Under the pieces are notes generated by a model that had not been told where the DNA came from, ran no database searches, and saw nothing but the letters and a program-made list of their open reading frames with translations. A stretch of DNA of 64,000 nucleotides from Bryobacterales bacterium. Its GTDB lineage: Bacteria; Acidobacteriota; Terriglobia; Bryobacterales; UBA6623. Location of the stretch: assembly GCA_028819215.1 (NCBI GenBank), contig JAPPMG010000022.1, positions 1-64,000 of the forward strand. The letters are read 5' to 3'. Positions 10,101 through 18,001 of this stretch are shown here, piece after piece. The stretch's first letter is position 1. Each line of letters begins with the position of its first letter. A program made the translations under genes and the position numbers.

Positions 10101-10357
10101 GGCTGCCCGCATTGGCATCGGGCTGGGTCCGGGACTACCTCCTGCTGGTCGATGGCTGGGCCAAGGAGAACGAGGCCAACACAGCGTTCGGAGACTCGGT
10201 CCGGCCGCTGCCGTTCCATTCGATGAGCGGTTATCCATACGGCCCGGATGAGAGTTACCCGACCAGCGAGGCCCACCAAGCAGACCTAGTCCGCTACCAC
10301 ACACGGCCCGCGATGCGTCTGATCCGGCCGCTCGTGGATCAGGGCACGCTGCAGTGA
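7127..10357 (+). CDS. Exported TPR / FG-GAP / ASPIC-UnbV protein with large unassigned C-terminus
   Basis: A 1076-residue protein. The N-terminus has a hydrophobic leader (residues about 10-32) ending near ASAQS, so it is probably exported. Tetratricopeptide repeats cover roughly residues 50-205. Aspartate-rich FG-GAP/VCBS repeats (DINGDGVSDAM, DFDGDGLADL, DFDGDGRPDLL) span about 255-560 and suggest a Ca-binding beta-propeller. An ASPIC/UnbV-like segment follows at about 570-640, then about 430 residues beginning with CPMVFTWNG (near 650) that I cannot assign to a domain. The ATG at 7127 has no obvious Shine-Dalgarno; the ATG at 7139 has GAGG about 6 nt upstream and may be the real start. Its stop overlaps the next gene by 4 nt, implying co-translation with a multihaem cytochrome. 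Biochemical role unknown. Confidence 0.85.
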   Translation: MRLGMRIKLRQAGWWALLAGSCAALWMMASAQSQPSDAESSRLQEIRNLGKAFYETPGSSQQAVEQLAEALELNPNSAQEHLNYGLALLRAGQREEGIAQVVQAQKLDRTLPHTYFNLGIEYKKAGEVEMALDQLLQMEKLVPDEAKTQYNLGALYKQQGNIRRAIEKFERTISLDPSLAAPHFQLFGILRRTDSERAMRELDIFKGLKAATEDAAVGEDVDWSYYSELYDPSLATGAAASAAPFAFGVEQIGELSGDPLGAVALDINGDGVSDAMAWSSNAAVAVVGGAAGGPASIGVRLVGATHYAPGDFDGDGLADLCRVDGDGVEVLVNRAGRSFASAFKDSGNFETCLFADYDRDNDFDLFALGQDKRLLQNDGEGGLADVSSQFPFGDGPVRSAVVAELFEDNGHDFIAIYGDRVAVHQDRKLGVFGNAVAVDGVTVPAGRARLDVIDIDHDSFLDIAVTTSEQTVVLENHHGTLHGGPELDRIRAWADFQLRGRFDAATAKGFLANRAGFDFLAMPAGEVAPAGPAAAGDFDGDGRPDLLIADPAGQLLFAANRTETSNRGLTVRLEGVKSPAIGSEARVEVKAGLTYAKQVYAGVPLHFGLGSAESFDTVRVTWANGLIQNEMPEEPVSEISIKEAPRLSGSCPMVFTWNGGEFEYISEVLGVAPLGASLARGVYFPVDHDEYVTIRGDQLAERDGFLDVRVTEELRETAYIDKIRLLAVDHRQDMRVIVNEKAKGPPFPEFKLFGVSSPIMPVAAYNHRGEDVLDLIASSDRRYPMFERNYENRAERHTLTLEFPHFDAEDAVLFLEGWVDWSSASSIVAASQSKSAAIQPPFLQVQDESGEWVTAVADVGLPGGTLRTIPVDLSGRFLSDSRKVRLVTNMCVYWDAAFIGIKPSAAEARVTTMEAGIANLRFRGFSRNYVADGRTQPEWFDYQQVSATTNWNPTPGKYTRFGAVDELLDREDDRYVIMGAGDELELRFSAAGLPALASGWVRDYLLLVDGWAKENEANTAFGDSVRPLPFHSMSGYPYGPDESYPTSEAHQADLVRYHTRPAMRLIRPLVDQGTLQ

Positions 10358-13131
10358 CGTCGCATTCCGAAACCGGTGCAGAGAGGGAGTCCACCAGCAG
10401 TTCCCAACGGACGCGTGCGCTCGTCGGGGCAGCATTTCTCGTCTTGCTGCTGAATTCGGGCTGGCTCGTAGCCTTTCCGTCGGCCGACATCTTCTACGTC
10501 ACCAACGTCCTGCTGCATGTGGTAGTGGGAGTCGCCCTGTCTGCTGGGCTGTGGTTTTCCGGGATCGAGCTGTTTCGACGGGCTCGTTCCAACCGACGAG
10601 CGATGGTTGCGCTTTCCACGTGCGCCGCTCTGGGCGCGGTGTTGTGCGTCATCGGTGCCACGCGCCCGCACCTTCCCGTCGTCGCGATCCACGCGGCGTG
10701 TGGTTTCGTCGGCGCCGGACTGCTGGCTCTCAGCATGCGGGACCGGCGGATCGCCGCTTGCGCCGCCGTGGCCCTCTTGCTGCCCGCCTACTCTGCTGTC
10801 AGAGAGCGCTGGTTTCCGAGCGCCGACCAGCGGATCATCAATCCCACTCAGGCGCCGCTGTCGATGGACTACGAGGGTGGCGGCCGTGAGAGCCCGTTTT
10901 TCCCGTCGGCCGCCCAGACCACGACCGGAGGAAAGATACCGTCAGATTTCTTCCTCGAGTCCGCCGCCTGCGGCGAGTGCCACAAGGATGTGTACGAGCA
11001 GTGGCAATCGTCCATGCACCGCTTCTCGTCGTTTAACAACCAGTTCTATCGCAAGTCGATCGAGTACATGCAGGAAACGGCCGGAGTGGAGGCTTCGAAG
11101 TGGTGCGCCGGCTGCCACGACCACGCCATGCTCTTCAATGGCATGTTCGAGGATCCAGTTCGCGACCAGCTTGACACTCCCGAAGCCCACGCAGGGCTGG
11201 CCTGCGTGTCATGCCACTCCATCGTGCATGTGCCGGACACCATGGGCAACGGCGGATTCGTCATCCAGTATCCGAAGTTGCACGGCTTGGCGGCGAGCGA
11301 GTTCGGAATCGTCCGTGCGGTCCACAACTATGTGACCAACACGGCGCCCGCGGCACATCGACGCGCGTTCCTGAAGCCGTTCATGCGCGAGGACCGCTCC
11401 GAATTCTGTGCCTCGTGCCACAAAGTGCATCTGGACGTCCCGGTGAACGGCTATCGCTGGGTGCGCGGCTTCAACTCCTACGACAACTGGCAGGCCAGCG
11501 GCGTCTCGGGGCAGGGAGCTCGCTCGTTCTACTACCCCGAACAGGCGCAGGATTGTAGCGACTGCCACATGCCGCTGGTGCCATCGAACGATCCCGGCAG
11601 CAAGAATGGCATGGTGCGCTCGCATCGCTTCGCGGCCGCTAACTCCGCCGTGCCGTACGTAAACCAGGACCAGCGCCAGCTGGACGAAGTTACGAAATTC
11701 CTGCAGGACGGCATCGTATCGGTCGACATCTTCGCGCTGTCACCGGTCACCGAGGATTCTGCGTCGCCCCAAATGGTGCGCTCGTCCGGACAACTCTCGG
11801 CCGCGACCAGCTTCGCTGTCGGAGAGGAGGCCGGCGCTCGCCGCGGACCTGTCCTGCTGCGCGAGGTGGGCAACCTCGCCGCGCCCCTGGACAAGGCAGC
11901 CCCCCGTGTTCGGCCGGGCGAGACGGTCCGTGTCGATGTGGTTGTGCGGACTAGGAAGGTGGGTCATTTCTTCCCGAGCGGCACGGTCGATGCATTCGAT
12001 GTCTGGGTTGAATTCGAGGCCTTGGATGCAGGCGGGAAGCGGATATTCTGGAGCGGCGCCGTGGCCGGGGGCACCGGCCCTGTCGATCCCGGCGCGCACT
12101 TTTACCGCGCCTTGCAGGTTGACGCGCACGGCAACCCCATCGACAAGCGCAACGCGTTCCACATGCGCGGCCTGCTGTACGCCCGCCTGATCCCGCCCGG
12201 GGCGGCCGACGTGGTTCACTACCGTCTGACCGTGCCGGCTGATGCGAGCGGTCCTCTCACGCTGCGCGCCAAGCTGAACTACCGCAAGTTCTCCCACTCC
12301 TACACGGCGTTTGCCTACGCAGGCAAGGCCGGAGCCGGCAGCTTCGGAGAGGGCTTCGACGACCGCCAGTTCACATACGATCCGGCGGATATCCCGGACA
12401 ACGTGCCGGGCGCGATCAAAGACCGGATCCCGGTGTTGCCGATCATCGAAATGGCGAATGCGGAAACCGTCATTCATGTGGGTGCCCGGAACGACGAATG
12501 GTCGCCGCAGGTCGAGCCAACCGATTGGGAGCGCTGGAACGACTACGGCATCGGCCTGTTGCTGCAGGGCGACCTAAAGGGGGCCGAGCATGCCTTCCAG
12601 CGCGCCGTCGACGCCGATCCCCAGCATCCGGATGGCTGGCTGAACGTGGCCCGCTCCATGGTCGAGGAAGGCAGAACGTCGGAGGCGGAGCCGTTTCTCG
12701 AGAAAGCGCTCGAGCTCTCCCCGGGCCTGCCGCGGGCTCTATATTTCCGTGCCCTGGCGCGGCGGGCATCGGGAGACTACGACGGCGCGCTTGAGGACCT
12801 GCGTGGCGCTGCGGACCAGTACCCGCGGGATCGAGTGGTGCTGAACGAGATCGCCAACATCCTCTTTCTGCGCCGGGAGTACTCGGCGGCGGTCGATGTG
12901 CTGGATCGTGTGGCAGAGATCGATCCAGAGGACCTGCAGATGCACTATACGAGAATGCGCTGCTACCGTGGCCTGGGCGACTTGGAAGCCGCCGAGCGCG
13001 AGGAGGCGCTGTTCTTGCGCTACAAGGCGGACGAATCGGCCCAGACCCGCACCGCCGAGCTGAGGCGGGCCAGCCCGGAAGACAACAACGAACGTCAGGC
13101 CATCCATGAACACGTTTCCGCCCACCTGTAA
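10354..13131 (+). CDS. Membrane-anchored pentahaem cytochrome c with C-terminal TPRs
   Basis: A 925-residue protein starting at GTG, which overlaps the upstream stop as GTGA. Residues about 20-150 hold roughly four hydrophobic segments, an unusual multi-pass N-terminus for a cytochrome. Five CXXCH haem-c motifs begin at residues 206 (CGECH), 251 (CAGCH), 284 (CVSCH), 352 (CASCH) and 401 (CSDCH), resembling the cytochrome c554/NrfA-like multihaem region. A beta-rich stretch (about 480-690) is followed by TPRs at about 720-890. This implies electron transfer in the periplasm by a membrane-tethered protein with a protein-docking tail. It lies between two FG-GAP proteins and overlaps the downstream gene by 26 nt. 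The redox partner is unknown; haem attachment needs a cytochrome c maturation system, not seen here. Confidence 0.85.
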   Translation: MTSHSETGAERESTSSSQRTRALVGAAFLVLLLNSGWLVAFPSADIFYVTNVLLHVVVGVALSAGLWFSGIELFRRARSNRRAMVALSTCAALGAVLCVIGATRPHLPVVAIHAACGFVGAGLLALSMRDRRIAACAAVALLLPAYSAVRERWFPSADQRIINPTQAPLSMDYEGGGRESPFFPSAAQTTTGGKIPSDFFLESAACGECHKDVYEQWQSSMHRFSSFNNQFYRKSIEYMQETAGVEASKWCAGCHDHAMLFNGMFEDPVRDQLDTPEAHAGLACVSCHSIVHVPDTMGNGGFVIQYPKLHGLAASEFGIVRAVHNYVTNTAPAAHRRAFLKPFMREDRSEFCASCHKVHLDVPVNGYRWVRGFNSYDNWQASGVSGQGARSFYYPEQAQDCSDCHMPLVPSNDPGSKNGMVRSHRFAAANSAVPYVNQDQRQLDEVTKFLQDGIVSVDIFALSPVTEDSASPQMVRSSGQLSAATSFAVGEEAGARRGPVLLREVGNLAAPLDKAAPRVRPGETVRVDVVVRTRKVGHFFPSGTVDAFDVWVEFEALDAGGKRIFWSGAVAGGTGPVDPGAHFYRALQVDAHGNPIDKRNAFHMRGLLYARLIPPGAADVVHYRLTVPADASGPLTLRAKLNYRKFSHSYTAFAYAGKAGAGSFGEGFDDRQFTYDPADIPDNVPGAIKDRIPVLPIIEMANAETVIHVGARNDEWSPQVEPTDWERWNDYGIGLLLQGDLKGAEHAFQRAVDADPQHPDGWLNVARSMVEEGRTSEAEPFLEKALELSPGLPRALYFRALARRASGDYDGALEDLRGAADQYPRDRVVLNEIANILFLRREYSAAVDVLDRVAEIDPEDLQMHYTRMRCYRGLGDLEAAEREEALFLRYKADESAQTRTAELRRASPEDNNERQAIHEHVSAHL

Positions 13132-14824
13132 GGCGATTCTCGCTACTGTCGCGATTTGCGGCTGGCTGGGCTGCGGCCAGTCGGCGCCGCAGCCGGAGCG
13201 CTCTACCGCAGGGCCAGCGCAAGCTACGGTTGTCTTCACCGACGTAACGCAAGAAGCGGGCATTGAATTCGAGCATCATAACGGCAGGTCGGGCAGGAAG
13301 TACCTGCCGGAAACCCTGGGATCCGGGTGTGCCTTCTTTGACTACGACAACGATGGCCTGCCGGACATCTTCCTAGTGAATTCCAAGCCTTGGTCGGGCA
13401 GCGCCGAGGGTGTTACCTCCAAGCTATACCGCAACGCGGGCGGCGGTAGGTTTGAGGATGTGACCGAGGCAGCTGGCCTTGCCTCGGCCATGTATGCCCT
13501 GGGCGTTGCAGCGGCCGACTACGACAACGACGGATTCAGCGACCTTTACGTCACTGTCCTAGACGGCGACCGGCTGTTTCGCAATCAAGGCAACGGCGCA
13601 TTCCAAGACGTAACCAGGTCGGCGGGCATCGACAATGCTCGCTTTGGCACGAGCGCTGCTTGGTTCGACTACGACCTAGATGGGCACTTGGACTTGCTCG
13701 TGGCCAACTACGTGCAGTGGTCTGCGGACGAGGATCTGTGGTGCTCTATGGATGGCTCCACCAAGACGTACTGCACGCCCGAGTCGTATACCGGACAGCC
13801 GTCGGTGCTGTACCGGAACCGGGGAGACGGCACGTTCGAAGATGTCAGCGCCAAGGCGGGCGTGGACGACCCGACTGCCAAGGCACTAGGCATCGCCATC
13901 TTTGACTACGACTCCGATGGCTGGCCCGATGTCTTCCAAGCCAACGACACCCAGCCCAACAAGCTGTATCGAAACGAGGGCGACGGCACGTTCAGCGAGC
14001 ACGGGGTCTCGGCCGGTATCGCCTATGCCGAGGACGGCAAGGCCCGTGGCGCGATGGGTGTTGACGCGGCGGATTACGACCGGAGCGGCCGCTTCCACCT
14101 ATTGGTCGGCAACTTTGCGAACGAGATGCTGAATCTGTTCCACAACGAGGGCAACGGCCTGTTCGTGGACGAGGCCCCGACCAGCCAGATCGGTCGCGAC
14201 AGCCTTCTCTCGCTGACGTTCGGGGCCTTCTTCTTTGACTACGACCTAGATGGGCACTTGGACATCTTCTGCGCCAACGGCCATCTTGACGAGGAGATCG
14301 AGATCGTCCAGCCTGCCGTGAAATTCGCTCAATCGCCGCAGCTGTTTCGCAACGATGGCCGCGGCGGGTTCGATCTGATCCCGCCCTCGCCCGGCCATGA
14401 TCTGGCGGAACCCTTGGTCGGGCGCGGAGCGGCGTATGCAGACTTCGATCGCGATGGTGACTTGGACATCTTGATCACCACCAACGACGGTCCGGCCAAG
14501 CTGCTACGCAACGATGGCGGTAACGCCAACAACTATCTGAGAGTCCGGCTGGTGGGCTCTGAATCCAATAGATCGGGACTGGGAACGCTGCTCACGCTTG
14601 CCAGCGCGTCCGGCCAGCAGCAACAGGTCGTGCGGGGCGGGTCGAGCTATTGCTCTCAGAGCGAGGTTGTCGCTACCTTTGGGCTCGGGGCCGATACCGC
14701 GATTGATGTTCTCGAAGCGCGCTGGCCGAGCGGTCAGGTCGACAGGCTCGAGGGGCTGGAGCCGAACCGCGAGATTGTCCTGTCCGAGGGCCGGGGCATC
14801 CGTGCTGCGAGCGTCGCTAGGTAG
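13106..14824 (+). CDS. CRTAC1-like FG-GAP / ASPIC-UnbV protein
   Basis: A 572-residue exported protein. The leader is hydrophobic and contains WLGC with Cys23 as a possible, non-canonical lipobox. FG-GAP/VCBS units repeat through about residues 70-470, with Ca-loop signatures such as FDYDNDGLPDIF, DYDNDGFSDLY, FDYDLDGHLDLL and DFDRDGDLDILI. The final 90 residues match the ASPIC/UnbV domain (YLRVRLVGSESNRSGLG, then an ARWPSG segment). Two units (near 13668 and 14239) share nearly identical DNA for the FDYDLDGHLD motif, a sign of internal duplication. The gene overlaps the cytochrome gene by 26 nt, so the three genes from 7127 form one transcription unit. It is probably a surface or periplasmic beta-propeller; ligand unknown. 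Confidence 0.88.
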   Translation: MNTFPPTCKAILATVAICGWLGCGQSAPQPERSTAGPAQATVVFTDVTQEAGIEFEHHNGRSGRKYLPETLGSGCAFFDYDNDGLPDIFLVNSKPWSGSAEGVTSKLYRNAGGGRFEDVTEAAGLASAMYALGVAAADYDNDGFSDLYVTVLDGDRLFRNQGNGAFQDVTRSAGIDNARFGTSAAWFDYDLDGHLDLLVANYVQWSADEDLWCSMDGSTKTYCTPESYTGQPSVLYRNRGDGTFEDVSAKAGVDDPTAKALGIAIFDYDSDGWPDVFQANDTQPNKLYRNEGDGTFSEHGVSAGIAYAEDGKARGAMGVDAADYDRSGRFHLLVGNFANEMLNLFHNEGNGLFVDEAPTSQIGRDSLLSLTFGAFFFDYDLDGHLDIFCANGHLDEEIEIVQPAVKFAQSPQLFRNDGRGGFDLIPPSPGHDLAEPLVGRGAAYADFDRDGDLDILITTNDGPAKLLRNDGGNANNYLRVRLVGSESNRSGLGTLLTLASASGQQQQVVRGGSSYCSQSEVVATFGLGADTAIDVLEARWPSGQVDRLEGLEPNREIVLSEGRGIRAASVAR

Positions 14825-15008
14825 CTGGGCATCCGTTTGGGTCGTCCACTCGCCAAGGAGTGGGGACTATCGAGGCGATCTTGGCATAGGTGCACATGTA
14901 GCCCTACCGCGCGAGGGTGGTTACGGTAACCGCCCAGCGCGTGCGGTCCGTTCCGTGACGCCCATTGTCCCGCCGTCCCAATCTCTCCAAACAGAGAAGC
15001 AATAGCTG

Positions 15009-15968
15009 CTACTGCTTCAATTGAATTCGCATCTTGTCTGGAGTCTTCTCGCAATGTCGAAGTAGTCGTTCCACGTCGGCCAAGATCCGCCTTGCAGACG
15101 CATGCAAGTCAAGGTAGAAGGGAGTACCTTTGACCAGTAGCTTTTTCGTAAACGCTTTGCCCATCGGATGAGAAGGTTCACTTGCAATGATGTGCCGACT
15201 CCCCGCTTGGTCCTTCAGTGGCGTATTGCCTCGGTGCAGTAAGCCCTCGTCGAATAGCCCACGAGCCAACAGTGGCAAGATCTGGTTCCAATGCTGTATT
15301 GGATGCTGTGTGCCATCTCCGATGCGCAGGGATTGGGGCTTGTTGCCCGTCGCTTTCTTGCGGCACTCACTGATGGACAGCCAAGTGTTGGAAGGTTCGA
15401 GTGTCTTGTCAATCGGTGTTTGCGGAACGGTGGGTGAAGCTTCTGTGACATTCAAGACGGGAGTCCCTGCTTTGACCGGGATTCCATCTTGGAGGTTGAG
15501 GTTCCACAATACCAGCAATTTTAGAGCTGAGGAATGGAGTGATTCCGAATCGATAGACACATTCAACATGCGCTTTTTTTCAATTGGCACAGGGGCGAAC
15601 ACGTCGTAGAGTTGCCACCGGTCTCCGTCCGTTAGACCTGCGTATTTGATCCCACTCAAGTTTGCGTAGTTGATCAGTTGAATCAGGTGCTCATCAAGAT
15701 CCTCGCCAAGTCGCTTGGCCTCCATAATGGCGACAGGATTGCCGCCAGTGTCTTTCAATGCATAGTCAACGCGTTTGCCTTTCTTGTCTTCAACCCCATA
15801 TTCTGGTGCCACTCGGCTTGGATCGCTAGAGTCCCACCCGAGCGCTTTAAGGAGGGGATCAATGAGAGCCATCCGAGTTCTGGTCTCGTTTTCGCTAATG
15901 AACTGACGGTGGTTGCGGATGGTGCTCCGCCGTGACTCGATTACAGCAGTTAGGTCTTCTAGTAGCAA
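15009..15968 (-). CDS. Orphan HSDR_N-type (PD-(D/E)XK-like) protein
   Basis: A 319-residue protein starting at TTG, supported by AAGAGG about 6 nt upstream. Residues about 25-160 resemble the N-terminal nuclease domain of type I restriction R subunits. The arrangement RVDYAL (about 69-74) followed by AIMEAKRL (about 83-90) matches the D...ExK part of a PD-(D/E)XK active site. No helicase motor, HsdM or HsdS follows. The C-terminal half (about 200-300) contains a predicted winged or modification-dependent-style segment that I do not recognise with confidence. It may be a stand-alone nuclease or a regulatory protein. The neighbours are metabolic genes, so it looks like an isolated insertion. 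Low-GC codons are slightly more common here than in flanking genes, which hints at transfer. Confidence 0.75.
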   Translation of the reverse strand: MLLEDLTAVIESRRSTIRNHRQFISENETRTRMALIDPLLKALGWDSSDPSRVAPEYGVEDKKGKRVDYALKDTGGNPVAIMEAKRLGEDLDEHLIQLINYANLSGIKYAGLTDGDRWQLYDVFAPVPIEKKRMLNVSIDSESLHSSALKLLVLWNLNLQDGIPVKAGTPVLNVTEASPTVPQTPIDKTLEPSNTWLSISECRKKATGNKPQSLRIGDGTQHPIQHWNQILPLLARGLFDEGLLHRGNTPLKDQAGSRHIIASEPSHPMGKAFTKKLLVKGTPFYLDLHASARRILADVERLLRHCEKTPDKMRIQLKQ

Positions 15969-16327
15969 ATCAAACCTCTTGCCTGATTTTGGATTGATTC
16001 ACACATGATGTCAATCCGCCACGAAGACGCTAAGGCGCAAAGAGTACTCACCCGGGAATGCGCCGAGGACGGCTTGGTGCGCTCGCTGGCGAAGCTCCAA
16101 GCCCTGACTGTCGACGAGCGCAGCCTGCGCCGATGGCGGATTGGAAAAGTTACGAGACTCTGGACATCTCCAATGCCCCCACAGGCTGCGTCAACGGTCC
16201 TTGCCTCGCAGTTGCCGTCGGATTGTCGGCATCAACCGGTGGGAGAGCTTCCCGCGGATGGATCGCTCCGAAAAGGATTTCACAATTTCCCATTTTGGGC
16301 AGCCCACTGGCGCCAAGCACGCGAACT
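15969..16327. other. Intergenic stretch without a recognisable gene
   Basis: This stretch lies between the TTG start of the HSDR_N protein and the stop of the acyl-CoA dehydrogenase. It contains the short repeat-like motif at 16017-16042, annotated separately. Open frames crossing it give arginine- and serine-rich translations with no resemblance to known proteins. No terminator with a T-tract is evident. Confidence 0.5.
16017..16042. repeat. Dispersed-repeat-like sequence (CCACGAAGACGCTAAGG type)
   Basis: The core CCACGAAGACGCTAAGG followed by CGCAAAG resembles a family of short intergenic repeats of the form cACGAAGgCaCaAAG that recur in many unrelated bacterial genomes. Only one copy is seen in this window, so the call rests on recalled similarity and not on local repetition. 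Confidence 0.35.
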
Positions 16328-17557
16328 TCAGTCGTACTTGCGCAACTCCAGCTTTGCCACGGCTTCGCGATGGACTTCGTCCGGGCCATCGGCGAGCCGC
16401 AAGGTGCGCTGGCTCGCCCATGCGCTGGCGAGGAAAGTGTCCTGGCATACGCCTAGCGCGCCGTGAGCCTGGATCGCGCGGTCCAGCACGCGCAACGCGA
16501 CGTTCGGTGCGATCACCTTGATTTGCGCGATTTCTTGGCGCGCGACCTTGTTGCCCACGGTGTCCATCATGTACGCGGCCTTGAATACGAGCAGCCGCAG
16601 TTGCTCGATCTCCATCCGCGAATCGGCGATCTCCTTGCGCAGTGCGCCGTGCTCGGCCAGTGTTTTGCCGAAAGCCACCCTCTGCTTTGCACGGCGGCAC
16701 ATGGCTTCCAGCGCTCGCTCGGCGATTCCGATCGAGCGCATGCAGTGGTGGATGCGGCCCGGCCCGAGCCGGCCCTGCGCGATCTCGAATCCCCGGCCCT
16801 CTCCCAAGAGCATGTTCGAAGCGGGAACGCGCACGTTGTCGAAGTGGATCTCGGCGTGGCCGTGCGGCGCATGGTCATAGCCGAACACGTGCAAGACGCG
16901 CTTGATATTCACTCCCGGTGTATCCAGAGGCACTAGGATCATGGCCTGCTGCTTGTGCTTAGGCGCGCTAGGATCGGTCTTACCCATGAAGACCGAGAGC
17001 TTGCAGCGCTTTTCGCCGGCGCCAGACGACCACCACTTGTGGCCGTTGACTATATACTCGTCGCCATCGCGACGGATCGTGGAGCGGATGTTGGTGGCGT
17101 CGCTCGAGGCCACGTCCGGCTCCGTCATCGAGAAGCAGGAGCGGATCTCGCCGGCCAGCAGGGGCTTCAGCCAGCGCTCCCTCTGCTCGTCGGTGCCGTA
17201 GCGCACCAGAACCTCCATGTTGCCGGTGTCCGGTGCCGAGCAGTTGAAGACCTCCGGGGCCATCGGGGAGCGGCCCATGATTTCGCACAGCGGCGCGTAC
17301 TCGAGATTGGTCAGGCCGGCGCCGTACCGGCTGTCGGGCAGGAACAGGTTCCAGAGGCCCTCGGCGCGCGCCTTGGGCTTGAGCTCCTCAAGGATCTGCG
17401 GCGGTGCCCAGCGATCCCCTTCGGAGATTTGCTGGCGGAACAGAGCTTCGTTGGGATAGATGTGCTCGTCCATGAAGGCGAGCAAACGCTGGCGATAATC
17501 TTGGACCTTGGGGCTGAAATCGAAGTTCATGAGGCGAGGCCTTGCGGCGTCTGCCAT
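16328..17557 (-). CDS. Acyl-CoA dehydrogenase family protein (ACAD10/11-like)
   Basis: A 409-residue FAD-dependent acyl-CoA dehydrogenase, the usual family length. The substrate/FAD signature [16 protein letters not shown] occurs near residues 145-160, [11 protein letters not shown] follows near 175-185, and [12 protein letters not shown] lies in the C-terminal helical domain. The terminal segment [20 protein letters not shown] is characteristic of the ACAD10/11 and related long-chain groups. It catalyses alpha,beta-desaturation of an acyl-CoA and passes electrons to electron-transfer flavoprotein. Substrate length cannot be read from sequence. The ATG at 17557 is used; an internal ATG at 17530 begins at the conserved MNFDFSP and is an alternative. 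No beta-oxidation partners are adjacent. Confidence 0.9.
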   Translation of the reverse strand: MADAARPRLMNFDFSPKVQDYRQRLLAFMDEHIYPNEALFRQQISEGDRWAPPQILEELKPKARAEGLWNLFLPDSRYGAGLTNLEYAPLCEIMGRSPMAPEVFNCSAPDTGNMEVLVRYGTDEQRERWLKPLLAGEIRSCFSMTEPDVASSDATNIRSTIRRDGDEYIVNGHKWWSSGAGEKRCKLSVFMGKTDPSAPKHKQQAMILVPLDTPGVNIKRVLHVFGYDHAPHGHAEIHFDNVRVPASNMLLGEGRGFEIAQGRLGPGRIHHCMRSIGIAERALEAMCRRAKQRVAFGKTLAEHGALRKEIADSRMEIEQLRLLVFKAAYMMDTVGNKVARQEIAQIKVIAPNVALRVLDRAIQAHGALGVCQDTFLASAWASQRTLRLADGPDEVHREAVAKLELRKYD

Positions 17558-17591
17558 TGTACCCGCCGTGATTTAGCCGTTCCGGCGGCCC

Positions 17592-17969
17592 TCAGCCGAA
17601 CTTTCGCCTCTCGGCCGCCCGCACCTCTTTTTCATTCATGCCAATGTGGTGGGCGAGCTCGTGCCACAGGGTCTCGTAGATCGCCTGCCGGATGTCGCTG
17701 CCAGAGGATCGCTCCAAGGGGCCTTGGAACAAGGTGATCCGGTCCGGCAACGCCATCTGGTAGTACCAGCCGCGCCGCTTGATCGGCACGCCCTCATATA
17801 GCCCGAGCAGCGTGTCCCCGCGAGGCACCTTGGCCTTGGCGAGCTGCTCCTGACTGGGCTCGTCCTCGACGGCGATGATCAGATTGGAGAACTCCCTCCG
17901 AATGGACACGGGAATGCTCTCCCAAGCGTCGTCCACCCACTCTTCAAAGCGTGTTCTCGAATACCTCAT
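17592..17969 (-). CDS. Small zincin-like metallopeptidase family protein (DUF1025/COG3824 type)
   Basis: A 125-residue protein with HELAHHIGMNE: His103, Glu104, His107 and Glu113 give the HExxHxxxxxE pattern of metzincin-like minimal peptidases. The preceding LPDRITLFQGPLER segment is typical of this small family, whose members run about 110-140 residues and have no signal peptide. Zinc binding is likely; proteolytic activity and substrate are unproven for the family. It lies 34 nt downstream of the acyl-CoA dehydrogenase start on the same strand, with the PmoA-family gene upstream. Confidence 0.85.
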   Translation of the reverse strand: MRYSRTRFEEWVDDAWESIPVSIRREFSNLIIAVEDEPSQEQLAKAKVPRGDTLLGLYEGVPIKRRGWYYQMALPDRITLFQGPLERSSGSDIRQAIYETLWHELAHHIGMNEKEVRAAERRKFG

Positions 17970-18001
17970 GCCGGTGGTGACGGGTCTAGATGTATGGCGA
18001 C

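Noticed and set aside
9158-10279. A 373-codon minus-strand open frame opposite the TPR/FG-GAP gene
   Set aside because: It is fully antisense to a gene with clear domains; its translation is Arg/Val/Gln-rich without known motifs, typical of a GC-rich shadow frame.
14825-15008. CCACTC/GAGTGG stem after the CRTAC-like gene as a terminator
   Set aside because: Only 6 bp long with no T-tract; too weak to annotate.
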